A stretch of 64,000 nucleotides of DNA from Actinernus sp. WN-2022 (taxonomy: Eukaryota; Cnidaria; Anthozoa; Actiniaria; Actinernidae), in the NCBI GenBank assembly GCA_030867875.1, contig JAOWCC010001501.1:27362792-27426791 (forward strand). The letters run 5' to 3'. Positions within the stretch are counted from its first letter, which is position 1. Each line of letters starts with the position of its first letter. Shown here piece by piece: positions 46,001 to 50,500 of the stretch. The notes under the pieces are model-generated. The model did not search any database, was not told the origin of the DNA, and saw nothing but the letters and a program-made list of their open reading frames with translations. The position numbers were made by a program, and so were the translations under genes.

Positions 46001-46462
46001 TTAGTTGATACAGAATACTAAGCTGATTACAATCCTATATTATCCTACATAATGATCTGTGGGAGGTCTCACGGACCTATCACTCACCTCTCCTATCCAG
46101 AGCCGGGTTCTTGATGCATACAGACCGCCTCTCCGATGTGGGACCTGATTTTCTGCACGATACGCATGTCCGTGACGCAAGTTTTAGCGCCGACGTCATA
46201 TTTTACGCTTCTCATCACACTATCAGAAATGTTTTCAATTTTATATTGATCATAAAATTATCATATACATTACATTCATTGTTCGCGTCCGAATCGTATC
46301 GGATATAAAATGGAGGGACGACCCGCCTTTGTAGTCGGTCGCTCAGATGATGAAAATACAAGGTAAAACAAGCGAGTATTTAATTAATAACTATTTGTAT
46401 TTGTTTATTATTGTGAAGGTGAGAAGGGAGAAGAGCTGCTGGACCTCATGGATCAGGCATGA
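11389..46462 (+). CDS. OSCP1: OSCP1, organic solute carrier partner 1 (13 coding exons, complete)
   Basis: Joined exons: 11389-11500, 17738-17892, 18445-18480, 20239-20370, 21627-21707, 28689-28792, 31002-31130, 34920-35022, 38293-38380, 39758-39803, 42142-42208, 43274-43340, 46419-46462. The sum is 1,164 bases: 387 codons plus TGA. All introns are GT-AG and all phases match. Landmarks seen along the chain include LPILFLNLGGEMLYILDQRL near the N-terminus, FMEELFKP, RLAHASIM, DLMTMAFKYQ, QTLLTFFQDMHIR, SIFLKDKVQN, FELLGDRVIKLGTNMY, LAKEELNLLARL and FRLNLFTTDEEEE, ending LLDLMDQA. These match the vertebrate OSCP1/NOR1 family as I remember it, which is about 380-390 residues. Family background: OSCP1 was named for raising organic-solute uptake in oocytes; its molecular role is unsettled, and a ciliary link has been proposed. 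No membrane segment or signal peptide is evident. Confidence 0.95.
12387..12523. repeat. 137-bp near-perfect palindrome in intron 1
   Basis: GAAGGGCTGTGTGCAAAAAG at the left faces CTTTTTGCACACAGCCCTTC at the right. Arms are about 57 bp with a short AT-rich centre (TTCAAATTATTTG). A few mismatches separate the arms (GGGCGAAAG against GGGCATAAG). Confidence 0.8.
12938..13475. repeat. Foldback element whose right arm is split by a LINE tail
   Basis: The left arm (12938-13090) reads from GGGAGCCCAAGCTCAC through ATAAGGATTTGTATG to CATCAAATGTTGTCCATC. The right arm restates it in reverse complement in two blocks: 13150-13205, and about 13386-13475. The intervening 180 bp is absent from the left arm. 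Confidence 0.75.
13206..13385 (+). mobile_element. LINE 3'-tail insertion inside the foldback
   Basis: The inserted block ends GACACTGAAATAAAG followed by (TTA)n, a typical non-LTR 3' end with polyadenylation signal and short repeat tail. Its borders are inferred from the uninterrupted left arm. Confidence 0.55.
13740..13874. mobile_element. 135-bp miniature inverted-repeat element
   Basis: GTAATCATACGGTTT at the left faces AAACCGTATGATTAC at the right. The similarity continues inward to GCAATTTGGGATT and AATCCCAAATTGC, giving arms of about 36 bp. There is no ORF. Confidence 0.75.
13877..14450 (-). mobile_element. L2-like LINE 3' end, minus strand
   Basis: The minus strand at 14445-14113 encodes 110 residues of a LINE C-terminus: INKLPITARIEFKILILTFK, YLQELLIKYIPGRSLRS, ETYGKRAFSVIAPTLWNNLP and FKSRVKTYLFRR. 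It is followed by the L2-type tail, seen here in reverse complement (AATAATAATCTTTATTTATA, TAGCGCTTTACAATG). The RT core is missing: this is a 5' truncation. Confidence 0.85.
14730..14830 (+). mobile_element. L2-like 3' tail without coding part
   Basis: The sequence TTGTAAAGCGCATTTGGG, then GAATTGCGCTATATAAG, then (ATT)n is the same 3'-end structure seen at 10959-11012 and 33551-33610. A short stem forms between AGCGCATT and the later GCGC. No ORF precedes it, so the copy is almost completely truncated. Confidence 0.65.
14980..16000 (+). mobile_element. Decayed LINE reverse transcriptase fragment
   Basis: The open frame from about 14980 to 15567 encodes RT motif A (LDFSKAFDTVPHQRLLGKL), then VTSRVPQGTVLGPLMFLVYI, then the catalytic box LGLFADDSILYG and HYKYLGIESDSKLSWNNHI. 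A TAA stops the frame at 15565-15567. Downstream, in shifting frames, are the usual C-terminal pieces (a VQHKSARFVKGCYERSPGT-like stretch and LTWPPLQQRR). A TAG lies just upstream at 14977. Both catalytic regions are present, but the 5' half and an intact C-terminus are not. Clade assignment within the CR1/RTE/Jockey group is not attempted. Confidence 0.8.
16001..17737. other. Intron 1 remainder, no gene recognised
   Basis: AT-rich sequence with short ATT runs (16170-16205). A repeat end GGGTACCAGAGGTTC occurs near 16585 and a similar one (CCCAGGGAGCCAGAGG) near 17371. These are probably ends of dispersed elements; no intact structure was resolved. Confidence 0.4.
17738..17892 (+). CDS. OSCP1: OSCP1 exon 2 (residues 38-89)
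   Basis: Acceptor TTCTCAG|TAATG; the first codon is completed by the G left from exon 1 (GTA, Val). It encodes the conserved TMFNKRFMEELFKPQ and DRLAHASIMRLNSASMDK. Donor is AAG|GTAAGA. It ends in phase 0. Confidence 0.97.
18445..18480 (+). CDS. OSCP1: OSCP1 exon 3 (residues 90-101), a 36-base microexon
   Basis: It encodes LYDLMTMAFKYQ, almost invariant in the family as I recall it. Acceptor TTGTAG|CTATAT and donor CCAG|GTAAGT. Being 12 codons in phase 0 at both ends, it could be skipped without shifting the frame. Confidence 0.95.
18481..20238. other. Intron 3, no element resolved
   Basis: AT-rich sequence with many TACATGTA palindromes (for example near 18718, 18775 and 18950). No coding segment was recognised. 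Confidence 0.4.
20239..20370 (+). CDS. OSCP1: OSCP1 exon 4 (residues 102-145)
   Basis: Encodes VCLCLRPSDVLLVTYNHMDA and continues to VYKLLYD, the LCPRP-DVLLVT-NHLD region of the family. Acceptor TTAACAG|GTATG, donor GAT|GTAAGT; 44 codons in phase 0. Confidence 0.95.
20555..20588. repeat. TATG/TATATG microsatellite
   Basis: TACATGTATG followed by repeats of TATATG, in intron 4. Confidence 0.7.
21627..21707 (+). CDS. OSCP1: OSCP1 exon 5 (residues 146-172)
   Basis: Encodes TYADLTLGQFQIVRQTLLTF followed by FQDMHIR, matching the GEFQLIRQTLLIFFQDLHIR region of vertebrate OSCP1. Acceptor TTGTAG|ACCTAT, donor AGG|GTAAGG; 27 codons in phase 0. Confidence 0.97.
21999..26782. repeat. Giant 32-bp minisatellite, about 149 tandem copies, in intron 5
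   Basis: Each 32-bp unit contains TGATTGGCTCATTGCAT followed by TTTGAATTGCTCCCG. On the opposite strand it carries AGCCAATCA, a full match to the CCAAT-box consensus bound by NF-Y. Copies differ at a few positions: GATCCC for GCTCCC, ATCGCAT for ATTGCAT, TTTTTAATT for TTTTGAATT (a block near 24345-24530), CATGATT for CGTGATT, and CTCTCG for CTCCCG. Two units near 25010-25050 are 35 bp through an added GAC. The array is bounded by GTAAAACCAA on the left and its inverse TTGGTTTTAC on the right, hinting that it grew inside an inverted-repeat element. Confidence 0.97.
27122..27365. repeat. Foldback element of about 244 bp
   Basis: ATTACAGTTG and AATAGCAGTT, then GTTGACCCAAATGCCTCA and GATGTAATGAAG on the left, face CTTCATTACAT, TGAGGTGTTTGGGTCAATA, AACTGCTATT and CAACTGTAAT on the right. 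Arms are about 75 bp with some gaps. Confidence 0.65.
27540..28635. mobile_element. Element with repeated AATTAACGC motifs at both ends
   Basis: The motif AATTAACGC(G/T) occurs at least five times in 27560-27700 and three more times at 28535-28595, with an inverted copy (GAGCGTTAATTCC) near 28622. Clustered short motifs near both ends are typical of subterminal transposase-binding sites in non-autonomous DNA elements. No transposase is encoded. A second inverted-repeat element is nested inside. Confidence 0.5.
27768..28350. mobile_element. Nested element with inverted ends TCGTACGAC...GTCGTACGA
   Basis: The left end reads TCGTACGACCTCCTTATAAG and then GTACGTGTAGAGGGTCACT. The right end reads AGTGACCCTCTACACGTAC and then CTTATAAGGAAGTCGTACGA. 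The left arm carries about 20 extra bases (CACAGTAGGCCACCATAG). The interior holds a short CTAACCCTAACC tract. No ORF of note. Confidence 0.65.
28689..28792 (+). CDS. OSCP1: OSCP1 exon 6 (residues 173-206, phase 2 end)
   Basis: Encodes VSIFLKDKVQNANGKFVLST, then DGPVPWDAEVPGAI, and the first two bases of Arg207. Acceptor CATAAG|GTGTCC has a weak pyrimidine tract; donor AAG|GTACAA is also off-consensus. The open frame continues beyond the donor, but the family sequence resumes only at 31002. Confidence 0.95.
28872..28935 (+). repeat. Fragment of dispersed repeat D
   Basis: AGTGCAATCACGTGGTTGTA, then GGCAAAAATATGACTTCAT and TTTAAATGCACTTG match the start of the copies at 37697, 51637 and 54990. 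Confidence 0.7.
28962..29036 (-). mobile_element. tRNA-derived SINE head, minus strand
   Basis: On the minus strand GGAGCCGGGGTGGCGCAATGG supplies the A-box region and GGTTCGAATCCCGG the B box of a Pol III promoter, about 33 bases apart. No CCA-type tRNA fold closes cleanly, and the same GGGAGCCGGGGTGGCGCA start occurs in the element at 51045-51207, so it is a SINE rather than a tRNA gene. Confidence 0.7.
29440..29630. repeat. Palindromic repeat P, copy 1
   Basis: AATAACCTATTTGTGCCCTG and GGACATTATCTGTTC on the left face CAGGGCATATTTCGATGCC and TAGGTTATTGTTG on the right. The centre includes TCTCGGAAACTG-like sequence in reverse (CAGTTTCCGAGAGCGAAGC). Confidence 0.65.
29618..30083. repeat. 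466-bp double foldback containing palindrome P copy 2
   Basis: The outer arms start ATCCTTCAAATATTTTC and end GAAATATTTGAAGGATGA. They continue inward through CTCACAGGGGTTGTATT against AATACAACCCCTGTGAG, and through GGTCACGTGACGCATTC against GAATGCGTCACGTGACCC. The centre (about 29745-29900) is a diverged copy of palindrome P (AAGTTATCTGTTCCTCGAAA facing AAACAGATAATATCCTCG). One palindrome is thus nested in another. Confidence 0.75.
30085..30480 (-). mobile_element. LINE 3' end, minus strand
   Basis: The minus strand, from about 30445 down, encodes HSARDLLRVPLFKTIKYQG, then SFRINGARTFNQLPLRIRQI and FMSKTKRHFKR followed by TAG, a LINE C-terminus type. Downstream is a 3' UTR ending in an A-rich tail (AAATAAAATAAAAACAAATA) at 30085-30115. 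It is 5'-truncated. Confidence 0.7.
30490..30690. repeat. Palindromic repeat P, copy 3
   Basis: CAACAACCTAC and GGCGTCGAAATATGCCCT on the left face AGGGCATATTTCGACGCC and AATAGGTTATTG on the right. The inner region has GGACATTATCTG against CAGATAATGTCC. This is the best preserved of the four copies. Confidence 0.75.
30745..30965. repeat. Palindromic repeat P, copy 4
   Basis: ACAACAACCTACTTTGTGGC on the left faces GCCACAAGTAGGTTGTTGT on the right. The inner part (GGAAACTTCGCTTCGCTCTC) carries a local duplication. It ends 36 bases before OSCP1 exon 7. Confidence 0.7.
31002..31130 (+). CDS. OSCP1: OSCP1 exon 7 (residues 207-249, phase 2 to phase 2)
   Basis: Completes Arg207 and encodes YFGVDDQITKTTHF, HHQLADKPGSFELLGDRVIK and LGTN. 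The first half is diverged from vertebrates; the GSFEL-GDRV-KLGTNM end is conserved. Acceptor TTGTCAG|GTATT. The donor, ACAT|GTGCGT, is non-optimal but required by phase and by the Met250-Tyr251 junction with exon 8. Confidence 0.93.
31395..31452 (+). repeat. Two tandem copies of a GTGATTGGTCCTCGTTGTC unit
   Basis: GTGATTGGTCCTCGTTGTC followed by AAGTGGTCC occurs twice in direct repeat. Confidence 0.7.
32313..32890 (+). repeat. 64-bp minisatellite, 9 copies, intron 7
   Basis: Each unit runs TGGGACTGGACTAACATGAC, then TCTCGCTAGTCAGTTGACC, then TTGTATCCACGAGTTCTCC and ATTTTC. Units start every 64 bases from 32313. First and last copies are the most diverged (ACACGACTC, CACGGGTTATCC). Confidence 0.95.
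33243..33597 (+). mobile_element. L2-like LINE 3' end
   Basis: The + strand from about 33250 encodes NLKTYGCRAFSVAAPRLWN, then ELPIDIRSSSNVNIFKSKLK and TYLFKRAYNL before TAG near 33400. The L2-type tail follows: GTAAAGCACTTAG, AAGTGCTATATAAATATT, then (ATT)n passing into the ACCATT array. It is 5'-truncated. Confidence 0.85.
33597..33840. repeat. ATT/ACCATT microsatellite, left block
   Basis: Mixed ATT and ACC triplets (ATTATTACCATTACC) growing out of the LINE tail. Reading frames through it give Ile/Thr or Tyr/His strings and are not genes. Confidence 0.95.
33841..34241. mobile_element. 401-bp element with 35-bp inverted ends and TA target, nested in the microsatellite
   Basis: CACGACTTTCATAATGGCTG at the left, continuing CCTCCTAATTTGCAT, faces ATGCAAATTAGGAGGCGG and CCATTATGAAAGTCGTG at the right. 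TA stands at both borders (33839-33840 and 34242-34243), with the microsatellite resuming on both sides. TA duplication suggests a Tc1/mariner-type miniature element. No transposase is encoded. Confidence 0.85.
34244..34690. repeat. ATT/ACCATT microsatellite, right block
   Basis: Continuation of the same triplet array after the inserted element, ending at TTATTATTAATGG. More variant (AGT, ACT triplets) than the left block. Confidence 0.95.
34920..35022 (+). CDS. OSCP1: OSCP1 exon 8 (residues 250-284)
   Basis: The first base completes Met250. The exon encodes YTASRPIEMSSTVSLPNVKK and continues to ISVQSEM. Acceptor is CGTAATAG|GTACAC and donor ATG|GTAAAT. This exon is poorly conserved apart from its first residues. 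It was found because exons 7 and 9 are in incompatible phases without it; with it, both junctions close exactly. Confidence 0.85.
35196..36625 (+). repeat. 72/78-bp tandem repeat, about 8 copies plus one after an interruption
   Basis: The unit contains GTCGCTAGTAAGGACTAGGC, then TTTAGTCAATGATCAATGC and ATTACTGTGTTTGTGTATG, then TTGCTTGTGCTTA. Some copies add TGCTAA (78 bp). The array breaks near 35816 and resumes at about 36484 with one to two copies, the 670 bp between being foreign to it. The last copy ends GCTAGTGTGAACCCCATGC, which resembles the inverted ends of the palindrome at 44320. The array may be multiplied subterminal sequence of that family. Confidence 0.85.
35816..36484. other. 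670-bp interruption of the tandem array, not identified
   Basis: The insert runs from TTTAACAAATTGAAG to GGTTGTTGTAAAAACT. GACTTCAATTTG near 35930 inversely repeats the AACAAATTGAAG at its start, so a small foldback sits at its left end. No coding segment was recognised. Confidence 0.4.
37079..37260 (+). mobile_element. tRNA-derived SINE
   Basis: GGGTGGCCGAGTGGTGGGCAC contains an A box and GGTTCGATTCCC a B box. They are followed by a core shared with the SINE at 51045-51207: GAGGGTTTTTCTCCGGGTTC then TCCGGTCTTCCTC, then AAATTCCAATTGGATCT. The inter-box spacing is shorter than in a real tRNA, so no functional tRNA is expected. Confidence 0.75.
37697..38110 (+). repeat. Dispersed repeat D, longest copy
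   Basis: Starts ATACAATCACGTGGCTGTAT and includes GACTTCATCTATTTAAATGC, ACTTGTACGAGATCGAGAG, TCCAATCGATTGTCGATC and GATCAGCACGTGACTG. Other copies: 28872-28935, 51637-51850, 54990-55240 and 55872-55930. It carries CACGTG near each end. No ORF is shared between copies. Confidence 0.7.
38293..38380 (+). CDS. OSCP1: OSCP1 exon 9 (residues 285-313, phase 1 end)
   Basis: Encodes DICDSPNLLAKEELNLLARL then VGGGAGTSK; matches the NPLAKEELNFLARLMGG stretch of vertebrates. Acceptor TCTTCAG|GATAT, donor AAAG|GTAAAA. Confidence 0.95.
38722..39003 (+). mobile_element. 282-bp miniature element, copy 1
   Basis: TAGTTAATAGAGTGGAATGG at the left faces CCATTTCACTCTATTAACTA at the right. A second copy lies in opposite orientation at 60295-60573. 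Shared inner landmarks include GTTGGAAGGGGG/CCCCCTTCCAAC and AACGTGTGAGTTCAGTCGTT. Confidence 0.85.
39259..39730 (+). repeat. 42-bp minisatellite, 11 copies, ending 27 bases before exon 10
   Basis: Each unit runs ATAGACGTCGCCTGGCTAGC, then CAATCACATGGCGAG, then TTTGCCA. Three copies carry an extra CA. Eight of eleven have CCAATCAC, the others CCAAACAC. The unit contains AGCCAATCA on the plus strand, the same 9-mer as the intron 5 array in the other orientation. A length of 42 gives open frames on both strands, which are not genes. Confidence 0.95.
39758..39803 (+). CDS. OSCP1: OSCP1 exon 10 (residues 314-328, phase 2 end)
   Basis: A 46-base exon encoding GQGFRLNLFTTDEEE and two bases of Glu329; the GFRLNLFTTDEEEE motif is a family hallmark as I recall it. 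Acceptor TTTCTCAG|GTC, donor AAGA|GTGAGT. The 27 bases upstream are the only unique sequence between the minisatellite and the exon. Confidence 0.97.
39958..40225 (+). mobile_element. tRNA-derived SINE of a second family
   Basis: TTAGCTCAGTGGTTAAAC matches an A box and GCGGGTTCAAACCCCGG a B box, about 35 bases apart. A 190-bp non-tRNA body follows (TAAGGAGGTGATGCC, CGGATAAGGACGTAAAATCG), ending TAAATAAAGTTGC and a T/A-rich tail. The long body and tail mark it as a SINE, not a tRNA gene. Confidence 0.75.
40754..41218. mobile_element. 457-bp foldback with TTAA at both borders
   Basis: TTAA (40754-40757) then AGTGCCCATGAAC faces GTTCATAGGCACT then TTAA (41215-41218). Arms extend about 155 bp, including GGTTTTAATATCCAAAATGC and AATTACATGACGTCAGGG. 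The TTAA duplication is that of piggyBac-type elements. The inner sequences ATGCTAAT...TGACGTCA and ATTATACAAAA recur in the arms of the 55501-59132 element, so the two are related. No transposase. Confidence 0.8.
41225..41439. mobile_element. 215-bp inverted-repeat element
   Basis: CACTCTTCTTAATATTTATG and CGCATATC at the left face TATATGCGCATAAATATT and AAGAAGAGTC at the right; arms are about 34 bp. Confidence 0.75.
41441..41580. mobile_element. 140-bp inverted-repeat element
   Basis: TAGGGGTGGTCCCTTCGTGT and AGGCAACACATGAATT at the left face AATTCATGTCTGCCT and ACATGAAGGGAGAACCCCTA at the right. It directly follows the previous element. Confidence 0.75.
42142..42208 (+). CDS. OSCP1: OSCP1 exon 11 (residues 329-351)
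   Basis: Completes Glu329 and encodes NAAVEFSEGEAPHKVIKIDA then TK. Acceptor TGTACAG|AAATG, donor AAAG|GTAAAC; ends in phase 0. Conservation is weak, but length, phase and the QAALTR..EVINIQAT-like order agree. Confidence 0.85.
42522..42666. mobile_element. 145-bp miniature element A, uninterrupted copy
   Basis: GTCAGCTTGCCTGTTTG and CATTTGAGACCAC at the left face GTGGTCTGAAATG and CAAACAGGCAAGCTGAC at the right. The centre reads TTTTCCCTTGAGTAGTGC. This copy gives the pre-insertion structure for the one split at 55497-59136. Confidence 0.8.
43274..43340 (+). CDS. OSCP1: OSCP1 exon 12 (residues 352-373, phase 1 end)
   Basis: Encodes TGQRQELSQLMDEFSIEESE then DN, parallel to the QQRSEELARIMGEFEI stretch of vertebrates. 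Acceptor TTGTTCAG|ACAGG, donor AACC|GTAAGT. Confidence 0.9.
43582..44321. mobile_element. 740-bp foldback with one TTAA end
   Basis: Arms of about 210 bp: ATGACATTTTCCGTTTGTC and AACCTGAATATCTCTGAAACG-type sequence, ATGACGTCATGTTGGTTGC, and TTGCAGAGATG face their complements. The right end is AGCGAAAATTAAG... in reverse, finishing CATATGCTCTTTAA. That gives TTAAAGAGCATATGA on the other strand, close to the TTAAAGTGCATATGA ends of 55501-59132. The outer 40 bases of the left arm are missing. Confidence 0.65.
44320..44473. mobile_element. 154-bp palindromic element
   Basis: AAGGCTGGTTCACACTTGCG at the left faces GCAAGTGTGAATCAGCCTT at the right, and GATTGTACTTCATGGTTA faces TAACCATGAAGTACAATC, around TTATACTACTTATC. 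It abuts the preceding foldback. Confidence 0.8.
45766..45963. repeat. 198-bp near-perfect palindrome in intron 12
   Basis: ATAGCCCACTTCCGAGATAT and GGCTCCGTGCATAATATGAG, then GTCGTTCGTGAC at the left face GTCACGAACGAC, GCATTATGCACGGAGCC and ATATCTCGGAAGTGGGCTAT at the right. Arms are about 85 bp with a 27-base centre; the low divergence suggests recent origin. Confidence 0.85.
46419..46462 (+). CDS. OSCP1: OSCP1 exon 13, C-terminus and stop (residues 374-387)
   Basis: The G left by conversion of C|GT gives Arg374, then EKGEELLDLMDQA and TGA at 46460-46462. It parallels the GDDLLAMMDEL end of vertebrate OSCP1. Acceptor is GTGAAG|GTGAG. The last codons belong to a 19-bp direct repeat (TGGATCAGGCATGACC and two later copies) that runs to about 46505, so the C-terminus and stop lie within a small tandem duplication. 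Confidence 0.92.
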
Positions 46463-46506
46463 CCCCGTGGACCAGGCGTGACCTCTTGGATCAGGCGTGA
46501 CCTGCA
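46450..46506 (+). repeat. 19-bp tandem repeat across the OSCP1 stop codon, 3 copies
   Basis: TGGATCAGGCATGACC, TGGACCAGGCGTGACC and TGGATCAGGCGTGACC follow one another at 19-base spacing. The first contains the stop. Confidence 0.85.
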
Positions 46507-46683
46507 TCTTCTCGCCAAGCAAGGATTGAAACAAATATTTATTAGCAGAATAAGTGATATATAGGTCCATAAAGACGCTTTTTGTGATGCAATACGAAGG
46601 ATAATTAGGGGTAAAAGAGTAAGTTACATCAACTGCACACGATGCAGATGTTTTGGTAGTGTGAATTAGCTCACAACAACTCA

Positions 46684-46841
46684 TGTTATTGTTAGGGAAC
46701 GTTCTGTTAACGGTAAATCAAACAAGAATAAATACCGAAATGTAAACGGTCTCTCGTACTCAATGTGGTCAGTTAATGCACCTCAGTTATTTAAATCTCA
46801 TGCCCGCGCGGTAAGAGGTCTGGTAACAATGGTATCAGAGC
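46684..46841 (+). mobile_element. Copia-like LTR (145 bp) and primer-binding site
   Basis: 46684-46828 begins TGTTA and ends TAACA, the TG...CA inverted ends of an LTR. One base later, TGGTATCAGAGC (46830-46841) is the primer-binding site classically seen in copia elements, complementary to the initiator methionine tRNA end. The LTR contains AATAAA at 46727-46732. No matching second LTR or pol gene was found downstream, so the copy is truncated or is a miniature LTR element. Confidence 0.65.
46727..46732 (+). terminator. Polyadenylation signal AATAAA, first after the OSCP1 stop
   Basis: No AATAAA was seen between the stop at 46462 and this one. It belongs to the LTR. Use by OSCP1 is inferred. 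Confidence 0.4.
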
Positions 46842-47576
46842 GAGGCCAGTTGTCTCAAAGATCACAAAATTGGAGTCGGTCAGAAATGTCTTAGTTTCTG
46901 TTGTACCACACTGTTGTGTTCTTTTGTGTCAAGGAAATTCACGTTATTTTCCACCATCGACTGTACATTGTTCTCTTCCTGGGACAACTGGCCTCGCTTT
47001 GATGGCTTTATGAATAAGTTCAATAGCGCGGGAAAAATGAGTTCGCTGCCTAAAATTTTAACAAGCTACCAGTTGAGTACTGTACAGTTTGCTGCGCCAA
47101 TAGACCTTTGTCGAGATTTGGGTAGACAAAAATACAGTTAATGTATGAAAATGTCTACTCCAATCCCGACTTGGTGCCATTGTTCGTGGGCATTGGAGCG
47201 GAATGCGGGAAAGGTCTATGATGATCGTGATAATATTATTAGCCATTTCGTAAACGAAAAAAAGGTCTGGGGCCGAGTATGTTAATTTTTTCGAATTAAA
47301 AAATAAACCCCACCACAAGATAGCCTGCGAAAACAGCTATCTCTATTCGAGGGACAAAAGCGAGTCAACCTCGTCTGCGATTCGAGCGAAAAAAATCCAT
47401 ACTGATGGCGTATTCCCGTCCAGAATCCTGACGAACTCGTTGATTGAAAATATCACGACTTTACAGATAATAAACAGCATGGCGCAAGGCGCGCGGAGAA
47501 GATGCTTATATACGTTAACTAATATGTATATATATGTATTCAGCAATAAAATGATATATACGGCAAAATTTAACAA

Positions 47577-50500
47577 ATTCTGAGCTCCTAGATCTTTCCT
47601 TTAATTCCAATACTAGATGTCTTTGCTCTGCTCAAATGGCTAAAACTAAGCTAGACTTATTACCTAGATTTGATATTCTAGAATCTGTTAGCAATGTGCC
47701 TCACCTTTCTGATTTGGATGCCGACCAACACGTTCCTTCGCAAACTAATTTTAAGTATTACTCAATACATGACTTCCATAATGATAAAGAAATTAATAAC
47801 TGCTTTGCAAATAACCCTTTTTCGGTTTTACATTGTAACATTAGAAGTCTTGCTGCAAACCATGATAATTTTATTTGCATGTTAACAGAATTAAATCACT
47901 CTTTCTCTGTTATTGGCTTAAGTGAAACAAAAATTAAGACAGATCATGAACAGTTACTTAACACACAAATTCCAGGTTATGAATTTATTTCTCAACCAAG
48001 TCTCTCTAATGCTGGAGGAGTTGGATTTTTCGTCCATGGACATCACAAATTCACTGTTAGAAAAGATTTATCAACCTCTAAGGAAGAGTATGAATCACTG
48101 TGGATTGAAATTCAAAATCAAACAGACCGTAATATAATTTGTGGTGTCATTTATAGACATCCCAATAGTACTAATCTTGATACATTTATGAATTATCTAA
48201 ATCCAATCATTGATAAAATCAGTAAAGAAAACAAGTATTGTACTATTATGGGTGATTTCAACATTAATTTACTGAATTTTGAAACTCATTCAGCAACAGA
48301 TGATTTTATTAATACTCTAGGGTCATATTTCTTTTTTCCCCAAATTCTACAACCAACAAGATTAACTGATCATTCAGCCACCCTTATTGATAATATATTC
48401 TTTAATTCAGCTGAACATCTCACAATGAGTGGAAATATCTTACATGACCTCACTGACCATCTTCCTAACTTTTTGATTATTAATAAACTCTCCAATCTTC
48501 CAAGTAATATCAAAATATACAAGAGAGATTATTCACACTTTAATGAATCTGTATTAATTGAAGAAGTTAAGGCTGTTGATTGGAGTTCACAGCTGCCAGA
48601 GACTAATGATGTTAATGAAATATTTGACTCGTTTCATTCTAAAATATCATACATCATTGATAAACACATCCCGGTAAGACAGCTAAGTAAGAAAAAAATT
48701 AAACAAATGGCTAAACCATGGATCACCCCTGCTGTTAGAGTGTCTATGAATATAAAGAATAATCTGTTTAAGAAGTACCTTAAAACTGGCTCAGCATATT
48801 ATCATTCTAAATATAAATCTTATAGAAACAAATTAAATCACCTACTAAGGATTAGCAAAAAATCATACTATAATAATTACTTCAATAACAATAGTAATAA
48901 TATAAAAAATATATGGAAAGGAATCAAACAGATCATAACGCTTAAACCCAGAATAAGTCATATACCAGCAAAGATTGTCAAAGATAATGTCGAACTAGTT
49001 GATACTAAATCTATTGCAAATGCTTTTAATGAATTCTTTGCTAACATAGGTAACGAGCTAGCCAATCTTATTCCACCAATAAATAAATCACCACTTAATT
49101 ATCTAGCTCCTCAAAAACCTAACTGTTTTTATCTTTTTCCAACTACATCTGAAGAAATTGAGGAAGTAATTACTACCTTAAATCCAAATAAAGCAAGTGG
49201 ACCCTTTAGTATCTCAACAAAAGTGCTGAAACTTTTGAAAAAGTTTCTATCAAAGCCATTAGAAATTTTATTCAATTGTTCTTTTGACACTGGTCTCGTT
49301 CCTGATAACTTCAAACTCGCCAGAGTAATTCCTGTTTATAAAAAAGGATCACAAACCAATCTTAGCAACTATCGTCCTATTTCATTGCTATCTATATTCA
49401 ACATAATCTTAGAAAAGCTGATGTTTAAGAGATTAATGAATTATATTGATAAACAAAATATCTTATATACCAAACAGTTTGGCTTTCGTCAAAAGCATTC
49501 TACAGTTCAAGCAATTTTATCAATTACTGATAAAATACAAAAATCTATTGAAGATGGTTGTTACTCTTGTGGAATCTTTTTAGATTTTAGTAAAGCCTTT
49601 GACACCGTAAATCATGAGATTCTAATAATGAAACTTGAACACTATGGCTTTAGAGGAATTACAAAAGACTGGTTTTGCTCCTACCTCAAAGACAGAAAAC
49701 AAATTGTGTCAATTGGAAATGTTGTGTCAGATTATAAACAAATTTCCTGTGGGGTCCCACAAGGATCGGTCCTTGGACCACTCTTGTTTCTTCTATATAT
49801 CAATGATTTTAATAAATCTTCTAACATATTTGATTTTCATCTATTTGCTGACGACTCTAATTTATTTTATGCCAATAAGAATTTATCAACACTTGAATTA
49901 ACTGTTAATAAAGAACTACAAGAAGTTTACAATTGGCTGTGTGTTAATAAACTGTCTTTAAATATCACTAAATCTAATTTTGTTATTTTTCACCCGCCAC
50001 AAAAAAAGTTAAATTACATAGTTAACTTGATAATCGATAAACAGTCACTAAAGAATGAAAAAAATATAAAATATTTAGGTATAATGATAGACTCGCATTT
50101 AAATTGGAAATCTCAAGTTAATTACATAACAAAGAAAATTAAAAGAAGTATTGGTATATTATCTAAAATTCGATACTTTGTCAATTTAAACATTCTTATC
50201 AACCTATATTATTCTTTAATTTATCCATTTTTGATCTATGGAATAGTTGCTTGGGGAAATACATATATCTCAACTCTAAATCCAATTATTATAATACAAA
50301 AAAGAGCCATGAGAATCATAACCTTTTCCAATTATAAAGACCACTCTAAACCCCTTTTCAAAACCTTAAATATCATTAAACTTCTTGACCTTGTATTTTT
50401 ACATAATGCATTATTTATGTATGACTTTAAATCAGGTAATCTGCCTCTGGCATTCAATAACTTTTTTATTCCAGTCAACAAAATACACAAATATAATACA

